Positions 5,918-11,293 of a stretch of 11,293 bases of DNA are shown one piece after another. Within the stretch, counting starts at the first letter, position 1. The number at the start of each line of letters is the position of its first letter. The DNA lies in assembly GCA_004357015.1 (NCBI GenBank), contig SMXE01000009.1, positions 1 to 11,293 of the forward strand. Direction: 5' to 3'. This DNA is from Caldithrix sp. Its GTDB lineage: Bacteria > Zhuqueibacterota > Zhuqueibacteria > Oceanimicrobiales > Oceanimicrobiaceae. The notes beneath the pieces were generated by a model. It saw nothing but the letters and a program-made list of their open reading frames with translations, did no database searches and was not told the DNA's origin. Position numbers and translations under genes: made by a program.

Positions 5918-7174
5918 GTGATTGAAGTTTCTCTGCGATTTGGGAATCGCGCGCTCAATCTTAACATTCCTCAGAATCATGTTTTGGGCGTACTCACCCC
6001 CAACTCTGTTCGACCGAAAGTTTCGCCTGATAGGTTGGTCCGGCAGCATTTAGAGGCCACGACTGTAGCCCTTGAAAACAAGAAAACAGTTATTGTCGTG
6101 CCTGACAAAACCCGCAATTGTGGTGCGACTGTCTTCCTGCCGATTCTGGTTGGTCGTCTCAATCATTTGGGAGTTTCCGACGAAGAGATCAAAATAATAC
6201 TCGCCAATGGCTCTCACGTGCCTAATGATGCAAATGAAGTCAGAAAAATTGTTGGCGACGGGATTGCACGCCGCATCAAGATTCTCCAGCACGATTGTCA
6301 CGACGCGGACGCGCTCACCTTTGTGGGTAAAACCAAATTCGGTACACCTGTCATTCTGAACAGGATTGTGCTGGAGACGCCGCAGGTCATTATCGGCGGC
6401 ACAGCGGTGCATCACTATTTTGCCGGTTATGGCGGCGGCCCAAAGATGATTAACCCCGGCTGCGCGGGCTACGAAACCATAACTGCGAATCATGCGCTAA
6501 CCATCGACACTCGCACGGGCAGAATTCATCCGAACTGCCGGGCGAGTCAGGTCCAAGGGAATCCCGTGCAAGAAGACATAAGGGATTCGATGCGATTTGT
6601 GGAGGTAAACTTACTCTTGGAGACAGTACTGAACGAGCGCCGGGAAATCGTCGATGTCTTTGTCGGTGAGTTATTTGAAACGCACGACCGTGCCTGCAAA
6701 CGGGTTGATGAGGTTTATCAGACGCCTATCTCGGAAAAAGCAGATCTCGTGGTGGCCAGTTGCGGCGGCTTTCCAAAAGATATCAACCTGATCCAGGCGC
6801 ACAAGACCATTCACAACGCGTTTCAGGCGGTCAAAGAAAACGGGGTCTTGCTGGTGCTGGCGGAGTGTGCTCATGGAATCGGTTCTGCAACGTTTATGGC
6901 GTGGTTTGAGTATGCCGATGTCGGAGAGCAGATTCAGGCGCTGACGAAAAACTACAAGTTAAATGGCACCACTGCGTTGTCGTTGCGGAGGAAATGCGAG
7001 CGTGCCAAGATCGTGTTTGTCTCAAAGCTACAGGATGGCATCGTGCGCAAAACCGGCATGTTGCCGGCTCGCGACCTGCAGGAAGGGTGGCAGACCGTCC
7101 GTTCACATTTACCGGAGAATTTCACTTGTTATCTTATGCCAAACGGCTCATTAACCCTGCCAGTGCTGATTTGA
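5918..7174 (+). CDS. LarA-family nickel-dependent 2-hydroxyacid racemase homologue
   Basis: A 418-residue cytoplasmic protein of the lactate racemase (LarA, DUF2088) family, which interconverts D- and L-2-hydroxyacids with a nickel-pincer nucleotide attached to a lysine. The residues expected from Lactobacillus LarA can be lined up at near-constant offset: D63/R66 (PDKTR), H100 (NGSH), H166 and K176 (HHYFAGYGGGPKMINPG; K176 would carry the cofactor), H192 (NHAL), Q293 and K296 (QAHKT). GTG at 5918 is the chosen start because it yields IEVSLRFG, the usual family N-terminus, and fits the promoter; TTG at 5855 would add 21 residues. The cofactor genes larB, larC and larE are not in the window. 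LarA homologues vary in substrate, so lactate is not assured. The end overlaps the next gene. Confidence 0.88.
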   Translation: MIEVSLRFGNRALNLNIPQNHVLGVLTPNSVRPKVSPDRLVRQHLEATTVALENKKTVIVVPDKTRNCGATVFLPILVGRLNHLGVSDEEIKIILANGSHVPNDANEVRKIVGDGIARRIKILQHDCHDADALTFVGKTKFGTPVILNRIVLETPQVIIGGTAVHHYFAGYGGGPKMINPGCAGYETITANHALTIDTRTGRIHPNCRASQVQGNPVQEDIRDSMRFVEVNLLLETVLNERREIVDVFVGELFETHDRACKRVDEVYQTPISEKADLVVASCGGFPKDINLIQAHKTIHNAFQAVKENGVLLVLAECAHGIGSATFMAWFEYADVGEQIQALTKNYKLNGTTALSLRRKCERAKIVFVSKLQDGIVRKTGMLPARDLQEGWQTVRSHLPENFTCYLMPNGSLTLPVLI

Positions 7175-7704
7175 TCAAGCACTTTTATCCAGGCCTGATG
7201 GCGCTGGTTATGTTGCAGGCTTCCTGTGCGGGAATACGTTCGAATCCTCAATACACTGAATCCAAAACTTCGACCAATCATCATAAGGGAAAGTCAGGTG
7301 CTGTCCGATATGCGGGGGCGAATTCTCTCACCGAGCGCCGCCTGTTCCGGCAAATTGAGGCATATCTTGGGGTGCGGTACAGATGGGGCGGAACGAGCGC
7401 CTCCGGAATGGATTGCTCCGGATTTGTGCGTGTGGTTTATAAAAATGCCGCCAACCTGGTTTTGCCGCACAGTTCACGGAAGATGTATGGCCGCGGGCAG
7501 CACATTTCCGTAAGCAACCTGCAGTTCGGTGATCTCGTGTTTTTTGAGAACATCGAATCTAAGGGCGTTTCCCATGTGGGTATTTACATTGGTGATGAGA
7601 AATTCGCACATGCGAGTACCAGCAGGGGCGTGGTGATATCAAGCTTAGGCGAAAAATACTACCGTGTGCGGTATGCTGGCGCCCGGCGCGTTCATAACCA
7701 GTAG
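7126..7704 (+). CDS. NlpC/P60 family cell-wall hydrolase, probable lipoprotein
   Basis: A 192-residue protein with a C-terminal NlpC/P60 papain-like domain (about 70-190) that cleaves peptide bonds in peptidoglycan stems. Visible motifs are YLGVRYRWGGTSASGMDCSGF (catalytic C97), LPHSS, GDLVFF, VSHVGIYIG (catalytic H150) and FAHAS (third polar residue H162). The N-terminus is basic and then hydrophobic (PGLMALVMLQASC); the Cys at 34 may be lipidated, although Q at -3 departs from the classic lipobox. TTG at 7126 is chosen because GGAG lies 8 bases before it. TTG at 7171 overlaps the larA stop as TTGA and would give a neat 18-residue signal peptide, so it is a real alternative. The stop overlaps the next gene's GTG as TAGTG. 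Likely exported and anchored in the outer or inner membrane. Confidence 0.87.
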   Translation: MLSYAKRLINPASADLIKHFYPGLMALVMLQASCAGIRSNPQYTESKTSTNHHKGKSGAVRYAGANSLTERRLFRQIEAYLGVRYRWGGTSASGMDCSGFVRVVYKNAANLVLPHSSRKMYGRGQHISVSNLQFGDLVFFENIESKGVSHVGIYIGDEKFAHASTSRGVVISSLGEKYYRVRYAGARRVHNQ

Positions 7705-9167
7705 TGGATTCAAGAGCAGGAGTGTCAAGTCGATTGACTAACGAGCCAACCGGAAACATCAAGAAGGGGATGGAAGTCGAGCTCAAGATCGAGAGCCTGG
7801 CCTTTGGTGGCCGTGGTGTTGCGCGAGTAAATGGCTTTGTGGTGTTCATCGACGATGTACTGCCTGGTCAACGCGTCCTGATAAGAGTCACGCGCAAACG
7901 GAAAGGATATGCTGAAGCGAGGCTCCTGCAAATATTAGAGCCATCGCCAGAGGAAGTAGCGGCAAAATGCAGGCATTTCGGCGAATGCGGTGGCTGCCGG
8001 TTTCAGCATCTGGATTACAGGGCTCAACTCAAATACAAGCGAGAGCAGGTTCTGGAAAGCCTGGAGCGAATCGGAGGTTTTGTAAACCCAACGGTGCTTG
8101 ACCCGATTCCGTCCCCAGACATCTTCTATTACCGCAACAAGATGGAGTATTCCTTTGGGCGTCGGCGCTGGCTTTCCAGGGAAGAAATTGATGCGGACCA
8201 AATCATCAAGCCGCGTGATTTTGCACTCGGATTGCACGTTCGCGGCCGCTACGACAGGATTCTCGATCTCGACGAGTGTTTTCTGCAATCATCTGCCAGC
8301 GTGGAGATGCTTAGCTTGGTGAAAGAGACTGCGCGCGGGAGCGGAATTCAGCCGTACAGTACCGAAGATCATACGGGCTATTGGCGCCATCTTGTGATTC
8401 GGGAGGGCAAAAATACCGGTGAGACGCTGATAAACATCGTCACTGCCGATGAGCCCCGAAACTTGCGCCTGGTCGATGACCTTGCCAGAATGCTAAAGCA
8501 ACAATTCCCGCAGATCACAACCATCGTTCACAATATCAATCGGCGTAAAGCGGAAGTTGCCATCGGACAGGAGGAGCGTGTTCTGCATGGGCCGGGCACG
8601 ATAACAGAGCGAATTGGGGCGCGTCGCTACCGCATTTCAGCGAATTCGTTTTTTCAAACGAATACAAAATGCGCCGAAATTTTGTATCAGAAAGTAGCCG
8701 AGTTTGCGGACTTCAAAGGCGATGAACTGGTTTACGATCTGTATGCGGGTGCTGGAACAATCTCTCTGTACATCGCCGATAGTGTCCGGCAGGTGGTTGG
8801 TTTTGAGCTCGTACCAGACGCTGTAAAAGATGCAGAGGCCAACTGCGAGTTGAACGGCATCGATAATTGCTCGTTTGTCCTGTGTGATTTGAAAGATGCG
8901 GGTGGGTTACAGCATTCTCAGAATGGTGAAGAGCCGGACGCCATAATTATCGATCCACCGCGAGCCGGTATGCATCACGACGTGGTGAACCAGGTCATTG
9001 CCATCAACCCGCAAAAGATTGTGTACGTTTCGTGTAATCCCACCACCTTTGCCCGCGACGCCCAGGCGCTGTCGAGTGCAGGATATTCTTTGCAGGACAT
9101 CCAGCCGGTGGATATGTTTCCTATGACTGTGCATATCGAGTTGGTGAGTCTCTTCAGAAAAGTATGA
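7704..9167 (+). CDS. rlmD: Fe-S dependent RNA uracil-C5 methyltransferase, RlmD/TrmA family
   Basis: A 487-residue SAM-dependent enzyme that methylates C5 of a uridine in 23S rRNA (U1939 for RlmD in E. coli) or a related RNA site. An N-terminal TRAM domain (about 20-80, with ESLAFGGRGVAR) is followed by the [4Fe-4S] cysteines C89, C95, C98 (CRHFGECGGC) and C192 (DLDEC). The methyltransferase domain has FFQTN (316-320), DLYAGAGTISL (345-355), IDPPRAGMH (416-424), the nucleophile C444 in YVSCNPTTFARD and the base E479 in VHIELVSLF. GTG at 7704 overlaps the upstream stop; GTG at 7722 and TTG at 7734 (11 bases after AGGAG) are alternatives that leave TRAM intact. Which of RlmD, RlmC or TrmA specificity applies cannot be settled here. 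No clear terminator follows. Confidence 0.92.
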   Translation: MDSRAGVSSRLTNEPTGNIKKGMEVELKIESLAFGGRGVARVNGFVVFIDDVLPGQRVLIRVTRKRKGYAEARLLQILEPSPEEVAAKCRHFGECGGCRFQHLDYRAQLKYKREQVLESLERIGGFVNPTVLDPIPSPDIFYYRNKMEYSFGRRRWLSREEIDADQIIKPRDFALGLHVRGRYDRILDLDECFLQSSASVEMLSLVKETARGSGIQPYSTEDHTGYWRHLVIREGKNTGETLINIVTADEPRNLRLVDDLARMLKQQFPQITTIVHNINRRKAEVAIGQEERVLHGPGTITERIGARRYRISANSFFQTNTKCAEILYQKVAEFADFKGDELVYDLYAGAGTISLYIADSVRQVVGFELVPDAVKDAEANCELNGIDNCSFVLCDLKDAGGLQHSQNGEEPDAIIIDPPRAGMHHDVVNQVIAINPQKIVYVSCNPTTFARDAQALSSAGYSLQDIQPVDMFPMTVHIELVSLFRKV

Positions 9168-9200
9168 TTTTGAAAAAATCGACATTTATCCTCAAAACTG

Positions 9201-9228
9201 TTGACAATTGTCAATTTCTTTCTATCTT
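9201..9228 (+). promoter_or_regulatory. Promoter-like element built on a perfect 14-bp palindrome
   Basis: TTGACAATTGTCAA (9201-9214) is a perfect palindrome, and its left half is a consensus -35 box. TATCTT (9223-9228) lies 16 bases after TTGACA and can act as a -10 box. The palindrome could be an operator overlapping the -35, or simply a fortunate duplicate of TTGACA on both strands. It lies 34 bases after the methyltransferase stop and 206 bases before the next good gene start. Confidence 0.4.
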
Positions 9229-9351
9229 GTTTTTATTAAATGAGGGGTTACCTTAGTCATCTCAGGTCTCATGCAAACACCAGAAGCCAAGTCTCTTGAA
9301 AGAATTGCTGCCAATTATCGATCTCAATTCGTAAGTTTTTACGTTTTTTTA

Positions 9352-9380
9352 TTGACATTGGACACAGTGGTTGATTATAT
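9352..9380 (+). promoter_or_regulatory. Sigma-70-like promoter for the small secreted protein
   Basis: TTGACA (9352-9357), a perfect -35 box, is followed after 17 bases by TTATAT (9375-9380); TATATT one base later is an 18-base alternative. Transcription would begin near 9387 and give a leader of about 47 bases before the ATG at 9434. This is the best promoter match seen in the window. Confidence 0.6.
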
Positions 9381-9419
9381 TACAGCGACCCGAACAGTAT
9401 ATCTTCTAATTGAACCTTT

Positions 9420-9425
9420 AGGAGG
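9420..9425 (+). promoter_or_regulatory. Strong ribosome binding site AGGAGG
   Basis: AGGAGG ends 8 bases before the ATG at 9434, a near-ideal Shine-Dalgarno arrangement and by far the strongest in this window. It fixes the start of the 75-residue gene and rules against the longer overlapping frame that begins at 9271. Confidence 0.8.
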
Positions 9426-9433
9426 GTCTAAAG

Positions 9434-9661
9434 ATGAAGAAGAGACTGTTCGCAGCAGTTGTTTCACTGTTCTTTTATATTCTTTTTGTTGTGAGTTTTG
9501 GCATGGCTGATAATTCCGGCCAGATTCCCCAGGTGCTGTCCAGGTTTGGTTTGACTGATAACACGCCTTTTGCATCTTTGACACATAACTATTTGGGCAA
9601 CCAGGGACGTTTCATTGATCCCGTACCAGAACCGAAAAGACCGCCGGCGGCCCCAAATTGA
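9434..9661 (+). CDS. Small secreted protein of unknown function
   Basis: A 75-residue protein I do not recognise. Residues 1-25 form a clear signal peptide: MKKR, a long hydrophobic stretch (LFAAVVSLFFYILFVVSFG) and a cleavage site after GMA, giving a mature chain of about 50 residues. The mature part starts DNSGQ, holds VLSRFGLTDNTPFASLTHNY, and ends in a proline-rich tail (PVPEPKRPPAAPN). There are no cysteines, repeats or double-glycine leader. A consensus promoter and an AGGAGG site suggest it is made at a high level. It lies 64 bp before a 10-helix membrane protein in the same direction, with no visible terminator between, so the two may share a transcript. A secreted peptide or small periplasmic partner of that membrane protein is conceivable, but nothing in the sequence proves it. 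Confidence 0.75.
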   Translation: MKKRLFAAVVSLFFYILFVVSFGMADNSGQIPQVLSRFGLTDNTPFASLTHNYLGNQGRFIDPVPEPKRPPAAPN

Positions 9662-9725
9662 GTGAGATGCCGAGAGCCACTTTCGCTTAAAATCCATCGT
9701 TGTCAACTAATCTGTTCGGGTCAAA

Positions 9726-10811
9726 ATGATTTCAAAGAGAAGTGTTATTCATTTCAGAGTGATCAATATATGGTTCGGGTTCGTTCTGTTCCTGATTCTG
9801 ATATCTAATCTATCCCATCAAGCCATGCCAATTTTGTCATGGCTTAACCTTTCTCTTTTTTTTCTGGTACTATTGCAGTGCGTCTTCATTTTCGGTAAGG
9901 AGCTGTACCGAAAAGCGATCTTCGTTAACATTGGATTGTTGTCACTGGTTTACAGCCTCAGCTTCATTAATCCGTTTGTTGGAAACGGTTACGCATTTGG
10001 CAACGATTATCTCGCCAACTACATTTTTCAATACCGCACGATGGCGTTGAGTTTTCTACTCGCTTTGGCTATTACCTATATTTGCGTACTGTATATTTTT
10101 GACAAAATAACGACTCTCAAAGCCTACTCGATATCCTTCGTCGTCATTCTGCCAATTTTCGTATGGCATTTCTATCCTTATCTGGCTAACAGGGATTACC
10201 TCTTAAGCTTGCCGGATAATACATTTTTGTATGAGAGCGTATTGTTGTTCACCTTCTATTCCTTCTTTATGGTCTGTCTGTACGGTTATTTCCTTTATAA
10301 GAATGAGAAATCGTTAGGTGAACACATCAATTCCTTGATGGTTTGCTTTTTTATAATGACACTCGCTGACATTACCGATACCTTTGCCAGAGTTTACAAT
10401 ATCAAGCTCTTTTCTTTGAGTCAGTACATTTTGTTGCCTGTTCTTTCCGTATTCATTATCACACTTTTCAGAAAACTGAATTACATCTACTCCGACTTCG
10501 GCCAATTCTACGACACTCTGATAACGGAAGGCAACAAATGGGGCGTTCCGATCAAGAGGAAAAAGAGCGCTTATGCTCTTTCCTTCCTGAGCCTTGTGCG
10601 AGCTTATTTGCATCAAAAACGCAACGTTTTCGGCCTCGCGACTCTCTCCCTGGTCTTTTGTGTTAGCTATTTTGACGTGTCGCCATTTCTGAAGCTGCAC
10701 TTGATTGCGTTGGTGGCGGGCATGATTGTTTTATTTTTCTATTTGTCAGCGCTCTACCACAAGCGGTTGAGCAATGGCGATCTCTTGTCCCTGCATAGAC
10801 ATACACACTAG
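9726..10811 (+). CDS. Multi-pass membrane protein of unknown function
   Basis: A 361-residue protein with about ten hydrophobic helices: eight in the N-terminal part (near 12-29, 37-56, 64-82, 105-125, 133-150, 169-191, 203-220, 233-248), a polar, basic stretch of about 50 residues (249-299, with EGNKWGVPIKRKKS), and two more (301-317, 322-343). No transporter, kinase or enzyme motif was recognised. The eight-helix front followed by a cytoplasmic stretch recalls the membrane sensor regions of some histidine kinases, but no H-box or ATPase domain follows. ATG at 9726 is the start, preceded only by a weak GGGT. Its composition is visibly more A+T-rich and more Phe/Leu/Tyr-rich than the genes before it. 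It is followed within 18 bp by a decayed sigma-54 activator-like gene. Confidence 0.8.
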   Translation: MISKRSVIHFRVINIWFGFVLFLILISNLSHQAMPILSWLNLSLFFLVLLQCVFIFGKELYRKAIFVNIGLLSLVYSLSFINPFVGNGYAFGNDYLANYIFQYRTMALSFLLALAITYICVLYIFDKITTLKAYSISFVVILPIFVWHFYPYLANRDYLLSLPDNTFLYESVLLFTFYSFFMVCLYGYFLYKNEKSLGEHINSLMVCFFIMTLADITDTFARVYNIKLFSLSQYILLPVLSVFIITLFRKLNYIYSDFGQFYDTLITEGNKWGVPIKRKKSAYALSFLSLVRAYLHQKRNVFGLATLSLVFCVSYFDVSPFLKLHLIALVAGMIVLFFYLSALYHKRLSNGDLLSLHRHTH

Positions 10812-10828
10812 TCAGCCGTGGGTATTTG

Positions 10829-11293
10829 ATGCGTGCGGCGACATCTTCCAGCCAGTCTGTTGAGACCTCCAATTTCATAGGAACCAGTCCTGAAGCAAAG
10901 CACGTCAACCGGGCTATCAATAATTTCGCCAGGGTTGAGGACAATGTTTTGCTGATCGGCGAGGTTGAAACGCGGAAGAAATTTTGCGCGCAACATTCAT
11001 CTGCGCAGCCCCAAGCGAAATAGCTCGTTCGTCATGCTGAATTGCTCTGCTTTGGGCACTACGATCGATAGGATGGCATTTCTGGGCAGTGAGGACGCTG
11101 GGAACGGAAGCAAAAACATCATTCGCGATATCTTGGATAAAGCCCACGCCGGTACGCTCTATCTCGAGAATCTTCCCGATATCCAACCGAAATATCAAGC
11201 CGAAATACTCCGCATAATCGAGGAGGAAAAGTTCAGGCGAGTGGGAGGTCGAAAGAACATAATGCTTAATGTGCGCTTCATGTCTACCTGCAA
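10829..11293 (+). pseudogene. Frameshifted, degenerate sigma-54 activator (AAA+) domain, cut by window edge
   Basis: Two frames together spell a sigma-54 interaction domain. From the ATG at 10829 come NFIGTSPEAKHVNRAI and VLLIGEVETRKKF; the frame then meets a TAG at 11021-11023. From about 10983 in the next frame (a +1 shift or 2-base loss at ATTTTGCG) come ARNIHLRSPKRNSSF, VMLNCSAL, HAGTLYLENLPDIQ, AEILRIIEEEKFRRVGG and NVRFMSTC, running off the right edge. Compared with active NtrC-family proteins, Walker A (GESGTGKE) reads GEVETRKK, the GAFTGA sigma-54 contact loop is missing (LGSEDAGNGSKN), and Walker B (LFLDE) reads LYLEN. No receiver domain precedes it. It is therefore a dead gene, or an inactive homologue with a sequencing error at the shift. 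Whether a DNA-binding helix-turn-helix follows cannot be seen. Confidence 0.75.

Noticed and set aside
9271..9510. 79-codon plus-strand frame starting with ATG
   Set aside because: It spans the strong promoter at 9352 and overlaps the small secreted gene, which has a far better ribosome binding site. Its translation shows no family features.

Overview
The window looks like chromosomal DNA of a Gram-negative-type bacterium of moderate G+C. No rRNA, tRNA, CRISPR array or intact insertion sequence was seen. TTG and GTG starts are frequent. A four-helix-bundle (23S rRNA intervening sequence type) relic, several envelope-glycan genes and a sigma-54 activator-like relic would suit the FCB group (for example Calditrichota/KSB1-like lineages). 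That placement is inference and weak.

Region A (1-5469, all minus strand) is an envelope-glycan or glycolipid cluster. In transcription order it runs: membrane-anchored GT2 glycosyltransferase (5469-4360), radical SAM/SPASM protein (4226-3210), LPG-synthase/AglD2-type flippase-like membrane protein (3217-2333), NodB-type polysaccharide deacetylase (2336-1740), a second GT2 of the same architecture (1475-309) and the start of a third (200-1, cut by the window edge). The three middle genes overlap by a few bases and are probably translationally coupled. Between the deacetylase and the second GT2 lies a 28-codon, internally deleted relic of a four-helix-bundle protein gene, flanked by imperfect inverted repeats. 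A plausible joint role is assembly and trimming of a lipid-linked or surface saccharide; the substrate cannot be told from sequence.

Region B (5470-5917) is the divergent gap. It holds a decayed reading frame on the minus strand with a faint formyltransferase-like stretch, and a good sigma-70-like promoter for the plus-strand genes.

Region C (5918-9167, plus strand) has three tightly packed genes: a LarA-family (nickel-pincer racemase) homologue with its active-site residues conserved, a probable NlpC/P60 lipoprotein whose start lies inside the end of larA, and an RlmD/TrmA-family Fe-S RNA uracil-C5 methyltransferase.

Region D (9168-11293, plus strand, visibly more A+T-rich) starts with two promoter-like elements, one built on a perfect 14-bp palindrome. 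It continues with a small secreted protein that has an excellent ribosome binding site, a 10-helix membrane protein of unknown family, and a frameshifted, catalytically degenerate sigma-54 activator (bEBP) domain running off the right edge. The secreted peptide plus membrane protein pair is the best candidate here for something undescribed.
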